From positions 1,178,001 through 1,242,000 of the forward strand of contig JADJBB010000021.1 of NCBI GenBank assembly GCA_016703965.1: 64,000 nt of DNA. The letters are read 5' to 3'. This document shows positions 36,444 to 45,860 of this stretch, piece after piece; position 1 is the first letter of the stretch; each line of letters starts with the position of its first letter. The DNA is from Acidobacteriota bacterium (GTDB taxonomy: Bacteria > Acidobacteriota > Blastocatellia > Pyrinomonadales > Pyrinomonadaceae). Position numbers and translations under genes: made by a program. The notes beneath the pieces were generated by a model. That model had not been told where the DNA came from, did not search any database, and saw only the letters and a list, made by a program, of their open reading frames with translations.

Positions 36444-38078
36444 ATGAAACAAAAGATACTCATACTCCTGACGATCGCGACGTGTTTTTTTGCCCTGTCG
36501 GATAGCCGCTCTACGGTTGATGCTGCGGATAATAAGGTCTTTTTCAACATCCGCGACTACGGGGCAAAAGGCGATGGCACGACGCTCGACACCGCGGCGA
36601 TCAACAAAGCGATCGAAACGGCGGCCTCGAAAGGCGGTGGAACAGTCTATTTCCCGGCTGGTACATACCTGAGTTTTTCTATTCGCCTGAAAAGCAATAT
36701 CACGCTCTTTCTCGACAACGGAGCCACTCTATTTGCAGCGGATCCGGCGGTTCATAAGGGCAAATACGACATGCCGGAACCGAATGAGTTCGATATGTAT
36801 CAGGATTTCGGGCATTCGCATTGGCAGAATTCGCTGATGTGGGGGATCGGGATCGAGAATTTTGCGATCATCGGCCAAGGCAAGATCGACGGCAAAGGCC
36901 TTTCAAAACGCAGTCCCGGCCCCCGTCGGCCACGAACTGCGGGCGAGACCCCGGCCAGCATGGCGAATAATCCGTCGCCGCTGGGCGAATTGGCACCGAT
37001 CACTGAGATGAACGGACTTGGAACCAAGGCCATCGCACTGAAGCTTTCAAAAAACATCACGCTCAAGGATTTCACGATCTTTCAGGGCGGCCATTTTGCG
37101 TTGCTCGCGACCGGCGTTGATAACCTGACCGTTGACGGCCTTCGCGTCGACACTAACCGCGACGGTTTTGATATTGATGCGTGTCGTAACGTGCGTATTT
37201 CCAATGTTTACGTTAATTCGCCGAATGACGATGCGATCGTGCTCAAGAGTAGCTACGCACTTGGATTTAACCGTGCGACCGAGAATGTGACGATCACGAA
37301 TTCACAGGTCTCCGGCTTCGATCTGGGAACGTTTCTGGATGGGACCTTCAAAACCACCCAAGAATTCGCTCCCGATAAAGACCGCGTGACCGGAAGGCTG
37401 AAATTCGGCACGGAATCGAACGGCGGATTTAAGAATATTACGATCTCGAACATAAACTTCGTCCATTGCCGCGGGCTTGCTCTCGAGACGGTAGACGGCG
37501 GTTATATCGAGGATATTTCCATCTCGAACATCACGATGCGCGATATCACGACCGCACCGATCTTTATCCGCCTCGGTAAGCGTCAGCGCGCGCCGGACGG
37601 AACGCCGGTTGCGAAAATTCGGCGAGTCACTATCGACAATGTTGTCGTCTCAGACGCTCATCACGAATACGCTTCGATCATCGCCGGTCTTGCCGAAAGT
37701 CCGGTCGAGGACGTTCGCCTGAGCAATATCCGCATACATTACAAAGGCGGCGGAACGAAACAGGACGCCGCGCGCGTCGTCCCTGAAAACGAAAAAAGCT
37801 ATCCGGAACCGAGTATGTTCGGCGTACTGCCAGCCTACGGATTCTACGTGCGACATGCGAAAGGTATTACCTTCGACAACGTGAAAGTGACTTTCGATAA
37901 ACCAGAGGAGCGGCCGGCTTTCGTGCTGGATGATGTAAAGGACATCGACCTTTTCCGCATCGACGCGCAGCCGACATCGGCGTTCTTTGTGCTGAAGAAT
38001 GTCGAGACCTTCAGCGTTCAGCAGAGCAAAAATATCAAGGATCAGCGGATCGAACGGGTCGAGCAGAAGCAATTTTAG
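36444..38078 (+). CDS. GH28 family enzyme (2)
   Basis: A 544-residue secreted beta-helix glycosidase of GH28, different from its neighbour. It has a signal peptide (LILLTIATCFFALS), the N-terminal NIRDYGAKGDGTTLDTAAIN, RDGFDIDACRNV and SPNDDAIVLKSS (catalytic aspartates), and a long insertion including QEFAPDKDRVTGRLKFGTESNGGF, followed by LETVDGGYIEDISISN. Such divergent GH28 members act on pectin side chains or rhamnogalacturonan. Their exact bond is unknown. It lies 50 bases after the first GH28 and 41 bases before the GH2 gene. Confidence 0.87.
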   Translation: MKQKILILLTIATCFFALSDSRSTVDAADNKVFFNIRDYGAKGDGTTLDTAAINKAIETAASKGGGTVYFPAGTYLSFSIRLKSNITLFLDNGATLFAADPAVHKGKYDMPEPNEFDMYQDFGHSHWQNSLMWGIGIENFAIIGQGKIDGKGLSKRSPGPRRPRTAGETPASMANNPSPLGELAPITEMNGLGTKAIALKLSKNITLKDFTIFQGGHFALLATGVDNLTVDGLRVDTNRDGFDIDACRNVRISNVYVNSPNDDAIVLKSSYALGFNRATENVTITNSQVSGFDLGTFLDGTFKTTQEFAPDKDRVTGRLKFGTESNGGFKNITISNINFVHCRGLALETVDGGYIEDISISNITMRDITTAPIFIRLGKRQRAPDGTPVAKIRRVTIDNVVVSDAHHEYASIIAGLAESPVEDVRLSNIRIHYKGGGTKQDAARVVPENEKSYPEPSMFGVLPAYGFYVRHAKGITFDNVKVTFDKPEERPAFVLDDVKDIDLFRIDAQPTSAFFVLKNVETFSVQQSKNIKDQRIERVEQKQF

Positions 38079-38119
38079 GACGATATTGAAGCCCGTTCGT
38101 CCAGTCAGGCGGTTGATTT

Positions 38120-40498
38120 ATGAAAAGTGCGATCAGATCTTTTTCGTTCATGTTAATCGCGGTGATGATATTCACCGCAACTGTCACGGCAGCTTCGGGC
38201 GGACGCGAGATACGAAATTTCGATGCCGGCTGGCTCTTTTATAAAGGCGATGCTGCGAGTGCTAAAGATCAGGGATTCAACGACAAAGAATGGAGAAAGC
38301 TTAACGTTCCGCACGATTGGAGCATCGAAGGGCCGTTTGACGCGAAGGCTCTGACTGGCGGTGCCGGCGGATTTTTGCCATCGGGAATTGGATGGTATCG
38401 CAAGCATTTTACTGTTCCGGCAGCTCAGGCATCGCGGCGCTTGTTTATCGAATTCGACGGCGTGATGGCAAACAGCGACGTGTGGATCAACGGCGTTCAT
38501 CTTGGCAAACGGCCTTACGGCTACATCAGTTTCAAATACGAACTTACCGATCACATCAATTTTGGTAAGGACAACGTCATCGCCGTTCGGGCCGACACAT
38601 CGCAGCAGCCGGCTTCGCGATGGTATACAGGCGCGGGTATCTTCCGGCATGTCCGGCTGGTGGTGACAAATTCGGTCCACCTGGAAAGATGGTCTGTTTT
38701 CGTTACAACGCCTGAGGTCAGTGAGAGCGAGGCTGTCGTAAAGATCGAGGCGAGCATTAATAATGGGTCGGAAAAAGGTGTGCCGATCGCGACCGAGTGG
38801 AAGGTCTTTGATCCGAGGGGCAAGCTCGTTTCCAGGACAGGTAACCGAGGCTTGACTATCGATGCAGGCAAGGGCGGTGCTGCATACGCGGAGTTGAAGA
38901 TCGCAAAACCGGAGCTCTGGAATTTTGAGAAGCCCAGTCTATATACGGCCGTCGTCACGATACTTTCAAATGGAAAACCGATCGATAGCGAGACCGTTAC
39001 ATTCGGCATACGTTCATTTGAGTTTGTTCCCGCGACCGGTTTTTGGCTAAACGGCCAGAATTATAAGCTTCTAGGTGCTTGCTTGCATCACGACGGCAGT
39101 GCCTTTGGGGCTGCGGTTCCGTTGGCGGTTTGGGAGCGGCGGTTGAATAAGCTCCGCGAGCTCGGCGTTAACGCGATACGAACGGCGCACAATCCGCCTT
39201 CGCCGGAATTCCTCGATCTGACCGACCGCATGGGATTTTTCGTTATGGATGAGACCTTCGACCAATGGACGAAAGCGAAAAATCCATACGACTATCACCT
39301 TTATTTCGACGAATGGTCGAAGATAGACACGCGCGACATGGTGCTCCGCGATCGGAATCACCCGAGCGTGATGATGTACAGTACAGGCAACGAGATCCGT
39401 GACAACCACGCCGACCAGGAAAAGGCCAAAGAGACGCTTCGCGGGCTGATCGATGTTTTCCACGCGAATGACCCTACGCGGCCTGTGACGCAGGCACTTT
39501 TCCGGCCAAATATCGAGGGAGCGAACGACTACAACAACGGGCTCGCCGACATGCTTGACGTCGTCGGGCAAAACTATCGCGAGAACGAACTCCTCGCCGC
39601 TTACAAGCAGAATCCGACACGCAAGATAATCGGCACCGAGAATGACCGCCAGAGCCTGTCGCAGTGGCTGGCTCTTCGCGATAATCCGCAGATGTCGGGG
39701 CAGTTCGTGTGGGCCGGTGTCGATTATCTTGGCGAATCGCGGGCATGGCCGAATTACGGGTTTTCATTCGGCCTGCTCGACCGCACGGCTACAAAGCGCC
39801 CACTTGGGTGGCAGCGTCAGAGTTGGTGGAGCTCTAAGCCGATGGTCTATCTCGCCCGCCGCATTGCTCCGAACACTGCATCACCGACCGATCCGGGCTG
39901 GGATCCGGACGAGCAGCGAAGAACGCAGGTCGTCTTCGAGGATTGGACGCCAAAGAATCTCAGCCCACATGAGGAGAACGTCGAGGTTTACAGCAACTGC
40001 GAAGAGGTTGAACTGTTTTTAAACGGCAAGTCGCTTGGTTCGAAGCCCAAGAATGCGAATGACAGCCCTCGCAACTGGAAGGTGAATTTCGAAGCCGGGA
40101 CGGTCAAAGCCGTCGGCAAAAACGGCGGCAAGGCGGTTGCCGAATTTGAACTGAAAACTGCCGGAAAACCCGCAAAGATCGTGCTCGCAACCGACAAAAT
40201 GCGGATCGCGAACGACTGGGACGATGTCGCATTCGTCTCGGCGACCGTGGTCGATGCGAACGGCGTGAAGATACCGACGGCGAGCGGCATGATCAGTTTT
40301 GAGACATCGGGTTCAGGATTTTTGGCTGCGGTCGATAGCGCGGATAACTCGGATCACGATCCATTTCAAGCGAAGCAGCGGAGGGCGTTTCAGGGGACGT
40401 GTTTCGCTTTGATCAAGGGAAAGAAGGCAGGTCAGATAGTATTGACCGCGGGTGCTCCGGGCCTCGTCGGTGCAAAGATCAACATTGCGGTCAAATGA
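38120..40498 (+). CDS. GH2 beta-galactosidase-type enzyme
   Basis: A 792-residue exported GH2 enzyme, intact unlike the other two GH2 genes here. A signal segment (FSFMLIAVMIFTATVTAA) precedes the sugar-binding domain (REIRNFDAGWLFYKGD, LNVPHDWSIEGPF, DVWINGVHLGKRPYGYISF). The barrel contains LGACLHHDGSAFGAA, AIRTAHNPPSPEFLD, the acid/base Glu in YSTGNEIRDN and the nucleophile Glu in KIIGTENDRQS followed by GQFVWAGVDYLGE. A C-terminal Ig-like domain follows. It probably releases beta-galactose from galactan side chains, consistent with galT and galK nearby. Its stop codon overlaps a family E repeat. Confidence 0.93.
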   Translation: MKSAIRSFSFMLIAVMIFTATVTAASGGREIRNFDAGWLFYKGDAASAKDQGFNDKEWRKLNVPHDWSIEGPFDAKALTGGAGGFLPSGIGWYRKHFTVPAAQASRRLFIEFDGVMANSDVWINGVHLGKRPYGYISFKYELTDHINFGKDNVIAVRADTSQQPASRWYTGAGIFRHVRLVVTNSVHLERWSVFVTTPEVSESEAVVKIEASINNGSEKGVPIATEWKVFDPRGKLVSRTGNRGLTIDAGKGGAAYAELKIAKPELWNFEKPSLYTAVVTILSNGKPIDSETVTFGIRSFEFVPATGFWLNGQNYKLLGACLHHDGSAFGAAVPLAVWERRLNKLRELGVNAIRTAHNPPSPEFLDLTDRMGFFVMDETFDQWTKAKNPYDYHLYFDEWSKIDTRDMVLRDRNHPSVMMYSTGNEIRDNHADQEKAKETLRGLIDVFHANDPTRPVTQALFRPNIEGANDYNNGLADMLDVVGQNYRENELLAAYKQNPTRKIIGTENDRQSLSQWLALRDNPQMSGQFVWAGVDYLGESRAWPNYGFSFGLLDRTATKRPLGWQRQSWWSSKPMVYLARRIAPNTASPTDPGWDPDEQRRTQVVFEDWTPKNLSPHEENVEVYSNCEEVELFLNGKSLGSKPKNANDSPRNWKVNFEAGTVKAVGKNGGKAVAEFELKTAGKPAKIVLATDKMRIANDWDDVAFVSATVVDANGVKIPTASGMISFETSGSGFLAAVDSADNSDHDPFQAKQRRAFQGTCFALIKGKKAGQIVLTAGAPGLVGAKINIAVK

Positions 40499-40524
40499 TT
40501 GGAGGGTGAGCATCCTGCTCGCCC
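40497..40524. repeat. Family E hairpin beginning in the GH2 stop codon
   Basis: The unit GATTGGAGGGTGAGCATCC... starts at the second base of the TGA stop (40496-40498) and folds on itself (GGGTGAGCA with TGCTCGCCC). It is a single-arm copy of the family E repeat. Confidence 0.75.
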
Positions 40525-40543
40525 TTAAAGTAAAGGAAAGAAC

Positions 40544-41953
40544 ATGAAGCGGTATACAAACATTGCGGTATTTGCACTTTTGTTTTTGCTATGGGGAACC
40601 GCGGACGCGCAGATCGGAAAGCGTTTTCCCTCGGAGAAGAAGGTCGTCAAAGATCCGGTTACTGGAACGATGCTGACCTTTTTGACCAGCACACCGACCG
40701 GCGATTCAAAGATCTATCAAACGCATAACCAGTGGACGTCGGACGGCCAATGGCTGATCTTCCGCTCCGGGCGGGTCCGCGGCGAGGCGATGGCGGTCAA
40801 TGAAAAGACCGGCGAAATGGTCCAGGTGACCGAGGGCGGCTACACCGGCATGCTGAGCATCGCACGCTATTCGATGAAGCTTTATTTCATGCGAAATCCA
40901 AATCGACCGGCAGTTCCGAACACACAACCGCCGGCACCGATCGCCGGTGCGACACCAGCACAGCGTCCGCCGCAGCAGCCTCAGTCTCTGCAGATAATCG
41001 AGGTCGATCTCGAAAAGCTGTTTGCCGATAGCAAAGCCGGTAAGATGCAGTCACCCGACTTTTATCAAAAGGTCATGGGCACGACGCCGCCCGAGATACA
41101 AGCTGGCGGCGACATGGCTCTCGACGGCGATGAGAAGTGGGTCTATTTCCGCGTCGGCCGCGACGAAGCGGCTCGTCATCTCGCACCTGATGCAAAGATC
41201 GAAAAAAACTTTGGCCCGCGAAACATGGGAGCCGGGCCGTCAGGCATCGGAGCGATGGAACTCGCCACCGGGAAATTTAAGCATGTTATTTCGGTCCCGT
41301 TCCAGGTCGGCCACATTCAGACGAACGGCTGGGTTCCAGGCGAACTGGTTTTTTGCTGGGAAACTGGCGGCAAATCACCGCAGCGAATGTGGACGGTCAA
41401 GAGCGACGGCACCGGCCTGCGGCCTGTATTCCCCGAGGGCGATCGCGACTGGGTGACTCACGAGGCCGTGATCGGCAAGGACGAGGTTGCCTTTGCCATA
41501 ATGGGCCACCGGAAAATTCCCGGCGGCGTAAAGGATCTCGGTGAAGCGACGGGTGTGGGCGGCGTCAATCCCGGTCAGGAACCTGAATGGGGCCCGTCAG
41601 GTACCCGCGAACGCCCGACCGGCCTCGGAATTGCCAACCTACGAACCCGCGAAGTTCTGATCGTCGGTCAAACAAAAGAAGGCAGCGGCCTGTGGCATGT
41701 GAGCGGCTCGCCCGACGGACGTTTTGTGGTCGGCGATGATTTTTCACGTAGCATCTATCTTATCGACCGCCGAAACAGCGAAATGATGCTCCTTTCGACG
41801 GGCCACAAAGCAACCGCCGCCGATCACCCGCATCCAACTATGAGTCCGGATGGTACAAAGATACAAATTCAATCGGCAATGTTATCTGCAGATAATCGCT
41901 CGATGAATATCTGCATCATTCCGGTTCCAGAGGAATGGCTGAAGCGGAAATAG
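40544..41953 (+). CDS. PL22-like oligogalacturonate-lyase-family propeller (secreted)
   Basis: A 469-residue secreted propeller (signal peptide LLFLLWGTADAQ) related to oligogalacturonate lyases but more divergent than the first copy. Histidine-bearing blades are visible: YQTHNQWTSDGQWLIFRSGR, VGHIQTNGWVPGELVFCWE, DWVTHEAVIGKDEVAFAIMGH and DHPHPTMSPDGTKIQIQS. A proline-rich insertion (about 124-146, including PPAPIAGATPAQRPPQQPQ) interrupts one blade. It could be a pectin or rhamnogalacturonan lyase of another linkage. It ends 8 bases from the convergent GH43 gene. Confidence 0.72.
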   Translation: MKRYTNIAVFALLFLLWGTADAQIGKRFPSEKKVVKDPVTGTMLTFLTSTPTGDSKIYQTHNQWTSDGQWLIFRSGRVRGEAMAVNEKTGEMVQVTEGGYTGMLSIARYSMKLYFMRNPNRPAVPNTQPPAPIAGATPAQRPPQQPQSLQIIEVDLEKLFADSKAGKMQSPDFYQKVMGTTPPEIQAGGDMALDGDEKWVYFRVGRDEAARHLAPDAKIEKNFGPRNMGAGPSGIGAMELATGKFKHVISVPFQVGHIQTNGWVPGELVFCWETGGKSPQRMWTVKSDGTGLRPVFPEGDRDWVTHEAVIGKDEVAFAIMGHRKIPGGVKDLGEATGVGGVNPGQEPEWGPSGTRERPTGLGIANLRTREVLIVGQTKEGSGLWHVSGSPDGRFVVGDDFSRSIYLIDRRNSEMMLLSTGHKATAADHPHPTMSPDGTKIQIQSAMLSADNRSMNICIIPVPEEWLKRK

Positions 41954-41961
41954 TACCCCGT

Positions 41962-42996
41962 TTATTTCGACGCCAGGAACGGACCTTTAATTCGCAGCGT
42001 ATCGCCCAGGTCGTCCATTTCAAATAGTTTTGTACGCTCCAGCCCGCCTTTGTTGGGTGAGTGGAACGACATCATTAGCTGGCCGTCCAGGCGTTTGAAC
42101 AGCATTGGGTGGCCGCCGTCTTTTGAGTAGATCGGTTCGGCTTGCTGTATCCAGGGGCCGGCTAGTTTGCCCGATTCGGATCTTGCGATACCCACGGTGT
42201 AGCCCGTGGTCGAAAAGCTCGACCAAACCATGAGCAGCTTGCCCGTTTTTGAGCGGTAAAGCCACGGGCCATCGGTGACGTGGCAGCCGTAATCGGGATT
42301 TTTAACGCTCCAAACGGCGTCGCTGGCGTTAAAGAGCCGTTTGGGTTCGCCGACGATGCCGGAAAGGTCGTCCTTTAGCCGCACGTATTCGATCGTACCG
42401 TCCTTGATCTGAACCCATTCGTGAGCAAAAACCGTGTACGGCACGCCGTCTTCGACCCAGAGGGTGGCGTCGAGCGTCATCATATCGGGCGGCAGCGTGG
42501 ATCTGTTCTCAAATGGCTTGAAAGGCCCGAGCGGTGAATCGGCAACCAAGATCTGGGAACCGCGTTTTACCCGCGGCAGCCAATCCCGCCACTGTTCGCC
42601 GAGTTTTTCGTCGGTATCGAAGGTTAGGAAGAGATAGTATTTGCCTTTGTAAAGGTGCATCTCGGGCGCCCAGACGCTTAGAATGTTGGTATCGCCCCAC
42701 AGATCCGCTGGAGCCTGAAAGATCGTCGTTGGCCCCTTCCACGTGATCAGATCCTTGCTCGTGTACGCCTGAACGGACGCCCGGCGAAAACCTGCCTTCG
42801 GCGGAGCCTGCGTCGATGAGATCGCGTAGTAAGTCTGTGTTTTCTCATCGACCAGAATGCAGGTGTCGCGCATTCTGACGTCTTCCAGCTTGTACTTGCC
42901 GAATGCCCGCGGCTGAACGGCGTACGGCTGAGAATAAGCTGCGGCGATCGTGGCTAATAACAACAGGCCGGCAATTGTGAGCTTTTGGATGTTCAT
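41962..42996 (-). CDS. GH43 family glycosidase
   Basis: A 344-residue secreted five-bladed propeller of GH43 (signal peptide LLLLATIAAAYSQP). GH43 enzymes include arabinofuranosidases, arabinanases, xylosidases and beta-1,3-galactosidases. Visible motifs are the catalytic-base region VRMRDTCILVD, VWAPEMHLYKGKYYLFLTFD, ADSPLGPFKPF and DATLWVEDGVPYTVFAHEW, and CHVTDGPWLYRSKTGKLLMVWS. In the last, the usual Glu of the EGP motif (general acid) reads DGP, which is unusual. It diverges from the acetylesterase gene across a 106-bp region with a LacI-type operator. Confidence 0.87.
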   Translation of the reverse strand: MNIQKLTIAGLLLLATIAAAYSQPYAVQPRAFGKYKLEDVRMRDTCILVDEKTQTYYAISSTQAPPKAGFRRASVQAYTSKDLITWKGPTTIFQAPADLWGDTNILSVWAPEMHLYKGKYYLFLTFDTDEKLGEQWRDWLPRVKRGSQILVADSPLGPFKPFENRSTLPPDMMTLDATLWVEDGVPYTVFAHEWVQIKDGTIEYVRLKDDLSGIVGEPKRLFNASDAVWSVKNPDYGCHVTDGPWLYRSKTGKLLMVWSSFSTTGYTVGIARSESGKLAGPWIQQAEPIYSKDGGHPMLFKRLDGQLMMSFHSPNKGGLERTKLFEMDDLGDTLRIKGPFLASK

Positions 42997-43057
42997 ACTG
43001 TATCCTCGCGAATGCCGAGGGGAAAAAGAGGGAATGCTGCCTTGCGATTCGTAGGTT

Positions 43058-43065
43058 AAACGGTT
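43058..43065. promoter_or_regulatory. LacI-type operator candidate between GH43 and acetylesterase
   Basis: The core AAACGGTT sits within GGTTAAACGGTTAAATC, 38 bases upstream of the acetylesterase start and 62 bases from the divergent GH43 start. It could control both. Confidence 0.55.
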
Positions 43066-43102
43066 AAATCTTATGTAATAAAGTAGTCCAAAGAGTGGCG
43101 AT

Positions 43103-44644
43103 ATGAAAAGTCTTCAGGTCTTATTTTTAATTGCATTCGTGGCTATCGCCGTCCATGCCGAGGTGCGGCTGCCGGATGTGATCGGCAGTTCGATGGTTCT
43201 TCAGCAGAAGATGACCGTACCGATCTGGGGAACAGCGGAACCGGGCGAAGCCGTGACGGTCTCGTTTGCCGGGCAAAAGAAGACCGACATCGCCGGCCAA
43301 GACGGCAAATGGCGGGTTGATCTCGGAAAGCTCGCGGCCAGCTTCACACCGCAGACGATGACGATCGCGGGCAAAAATACGATCGAGCTTAAGGACATCC
43401 TCGTCGGTGAGGTCTGGTTGGTTTCCGGCCAGTCGAACATGCAGCGTTTGCTCCGCGAGACCGACAACGGCGAAGCCGTACAGGCGGCGGCGAATCATCC
43501 TAATATCAGACTATTTAACGCGAGCCGCGAGGTGGCGTTCAAGAAAAAGCAGGGAAAACTCGGCGAATGGCGGGCATGTACGCCCGAATCGGTAAAGGAA
43601 TTTTCGGCCGCCGGGTATTATTTCGGTGTCGATCTGCAAAAGGAATTGAACGTTCCAGTCGGTCTTCTCAATTCGTCATACGGCGGTTCGCAGGCCGAGG
43701 CCTGGACGCCAGTTGCTTACCTCAACGCCTCGCCCGATCTCAAACCGACGGTCGATCGCACTCAGGTTTGGGCGGCCGAGCGTGAAAAGGTCCGCGTCGA
43801 TTACGCCGCCGCGATCGCAAAATGGCGCGAGGATCAGGATAAAGCAAAGGCGACAGGAGCAAGGCCTTCGCCATCGCCGGGTGTGCCGGACGCACTTCGC
43901 GACTATCGCATCGCGTCCTCAATTTACGACGGAATGATCGAGCCGCTGATGCCGTTCGGCATAAAAGGAGCGATCTGGTATCAGGGTGAATCGAACGAGG
44001 CTCGAGCCGAGCAGTACGGTTTATTAATGCCGACGATGATCAGAGCATGGCGTGAGCGTTGGGGCGAGGGGGATTTTCCGTTCGGGATAATTCAGCTCCC
44101 GAATTACCGTGCGGCCAAGGCTGAACCTGAAGAAGCACCATGGAGTTTCATCCGCGAAGCCCAACGCCAGACGGCGATAAATACTCCAAATACTGGACTG
44201 ATCGTTACCATAGATATTGGCGAGGCGAATGACATTCACCCTAAAAACAAGGTCGATGTCGGCAAGCGAATGCTCGCTTGGGCGCTAAAGGATGTTTACG
44301 GACGAAAGATCGCCACCTCGCCGGTATTGAAAAAAACGGAGATCAAAGGCGGCAAAATTATCCTGACGTTGGATGATGTGGGAAACGGCCTGAAGATCAA
44401 GAAAGGCGATAAACTGGAAGAGTTTGCGATTGCCGGAGCCGACAAGAAGTGGATCTGGGCTGATGCCAGGATAATTGGCAAGAACAAGGTCGAGGTTTGG
44501 TCGACCGCTGTTGCGTCGCCCGTCGCGGTAAGGTATGCGTTTAACAGCAATCCGAAAAATCCAAACCTAACCAACGATTCCGGCCTCCCGGCTTCGCCGT
44601 TTCGCACCGACAACTGGCCGGATCCGACGGCGGGTAAACGATGA
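43103..44644 (+). CDS. Secreted sialate O-acetylesterase family carbohydrate esterase
   Basis: A 513-residue secreted SGNH-type esterase of the SIAE family (signal MKSLQVLFLIAFVAIAVHA). It has an N-terminal beta domain (LPDVIGSSMVLQQKMTVPIWG), the nucleophile motif VSGQSNMQ, GAIWYQGESNEARAEQYG (block III) and a catalytic Asp/His in ANDIHPKNKVDVGKRML. Despite the family name, such proteins in plant-glycan loci usually deacetylate hemicellulose or pectin. The TGA stop is the start of a family E inverted repeat. galT and galK follow on the same strand. Confidence 0.9.
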   Translation: MKSLQVLFLIAFVAIAVHAEVRLPDVIGSSMVLQQKMTVPIWGTAEPGEAVTVSFAGQKKTDIAGQDGKWRVDLGKLAASFTPQTMTIAGKNTIELKDILVGEVWLVSGQSNMQRLLRETDNGEAVQAAANHPNIRLFNASREVAFKKKQGKLGEWRACTPESVKEFSAAGYYFGVDLQKELNVPVGLLNSSYGGSQAEAWTPVAYLNASPDLKPTVDRTQVWAAEREKVRVDYAAAIAKWREDQDKAKATGARPSPSPGVPDALRDYRIASSIYDGMIEPLMPFGIKGAIWYQGESNEARAEQYGLLMPTMIRAWRERWGEGDFPFGIIQLPNYRAAKAEPEEAPWSFIREAQRQTAINTPNTGLIVTIDIGEANDIHPKNKVDVGKRMLAWALKDVYGRKIATSPVLKKTEIKGGKIILTLDDVGNGLKIKKGDKLEEFAIAGADKKWIWADARIIGKNKVEVWSTAVASPVAVRYAFNSNPKNPNLTNDSGLPASPFRTDNWPDPTAGKR

Positions 44645-44725
44645 CTGGAGTGCAAGCACCCTTGCTTGCATGTTTTCAGTTTCGCGATGGTTATTCGTGC
44701 AAGCAAGGGTGCTTGCACTCCAATC
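44643..44725. repeat. Family E inverted repeat between acetylesterase and galT
   Basis: Arms 44643-44670 and 44698-44725 are reverse complements over 28 bp with one mismatch. The left arm begins at the second base of the acetylesterase stop codon; the right arm ends one base before the galT start codon (44727). Confidence 0.9.
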
Positions 44726-44726
44726 T

Positions 44727-45761
44727 ATGTTTGATCTGAATGAACATTCCCACCGCCGATTCAACCCGCTCACGGGCGAGTGGATAATCGTGTCTCCGCA
44801 CCGCACGAAGCGGCCGTGGCAGGGGCAGACCGAAAAACCGAAAGTCGAAGTTCGATCCAAATACGATTCGGAGTGCTATCTCTGTCCGGGTAATAGACGC
44901 GCGGGCGACAAGGTCAATCCCGAATACGATGGCGTTTTTGTCTTTGATAACGATTTTGCGGCACTCATGCCGGACGTTCCTGATGGCGGTTCGAACGAAG
45001 GCGGCTTGCTCCTCGCGGAGCCGGAACGCGGGGTCTCACGCGTCGTTTGTTTCTCGCCCGATCACAGCCTGACTATCGCTAGAATGGATGTTTCGTCGCT
45101 TCGCCGCGTCGTTGATACATGGGCCGACGAATATCTGGAACTCGGCGGCCGCGACTTTATCAGCCACGTCCAGATCTTTGAAAATCGCGGTGAGATGATG
45201 GGGGCAAGCAATCCGCACCCGCATTGCCAGATCTGGGCAAGCGAGAGCGTTCCAAATGAGCCGGCAAAGGAGTTCGCTCGACAATTTGCCTATTTCGAAG
45301 AGAAAGGCAGTTGCTTGTTGTGCGATTATCTGCGAATTGAAAAGGCTAGCGGCGAGCGGATCGTTTGTGAGAATGAGTTTTTCTCAGCGGTCGTGCCGTT
45401 TTGGGCCGTTTATCCATTTGAAGTGATGATACTAGGCAGCGATCATCACGGTTCGATAGCTCAATTCGGCGACGAGGAAAGGAGTGCATTTGCCGATATT
45501 CTGAAACGAATAACGACGCGTTACGACAACCTGTTTCTAACGCCGTTCCCGTATTCTATGGGTTTTCATCAAAAGCCGACCGATGGCAACGAGCATACAT
45601 CAGTCCATTTTCACGCCCATTTTTACCCACCGCTGCTGCGTTCAGCGACGATCAGGAAATTTCTCGTCGGATTCGAGATCCTCGGCAGCCCGCAGCGAGA
45701 TATTACTCCGGAATCAGCCGCCGCGAGGCTTCGAGCCTTGAGCGAAGTTCATCAGTTCTGA
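44727..45761 (+). CDS. galT: Galactose-1-phosphate uridylyltransferase
   Basis: A 344-residue cytoplasmic enzyme of the Leloir pathway, exchanging UMP between UDP-glucose and galactose-1-phosphate. The start at 44727 begins with MFDLNEHSHRRFNPLTGEW, the conserved family N-terminus. Zinc-site and structural cysteines occur in CYLCPGNRRAG and CLLCDY, and the active-site histidine in NPHPHCQIWA. The C-terminal KPTDGNEHTSVHFHAHFYPP is conserved. No ribosome-binding site is evident, because the upstream bases belong to a repeat arm; expression may depend on coupling. galK follows. Confidence 0.95.
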   Translation: MFDLNEHSHRRFNPLTGEWIIVSPHRTKRPWQGQTEKPKVEVRSKYDSECYLCPGNRRAGDKVNPEYDGVFVFDNDFAALMPDVPDGGSNEGGLLLAEPERGVSRVVCFSPDHSLTIARMDVSSLRRVVDTWADEYLELGGRDFISHVQIFENRGEMMGASNPHPHCQIWASESVPNEPAKEFARQFAYFEEKGSCLLCDYLRIEKASGERIVCENEFFSAVVPFWAVYPFEVMILGSDHHGSIAQFGDEERSAFADILKRITTRYDNLFLTPFPYSMGFHQKPTDGNEHTSVHFHAHFYPPLLRSATIRKFLVGFEILGSPQRDITPESAAARLRALSEVHQF

Positions 45762-45860
45762 CGTAGCGTACTCTGCGTCTTCCTCAGCGATCTCTGCGTT
45801 GAGAAAGTTTTTAACGCGTAGAACGCGGTGTTTGATGCAGAGAACGCAAAGAAGATAAAC

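Noticed and set aside
44670..44726. N-terminal extension of galT starting at 44670
   Set aside because: The extension is translated repeat DNA; the family N-terminus begins at 44727.
45771..45850. Possible inverted repeat of TGCGT-type words before galK
   Set aside because: Arms match at only about half of positions, so pairing could not be supported beyond a degraded relative of the 8700 hairpin.
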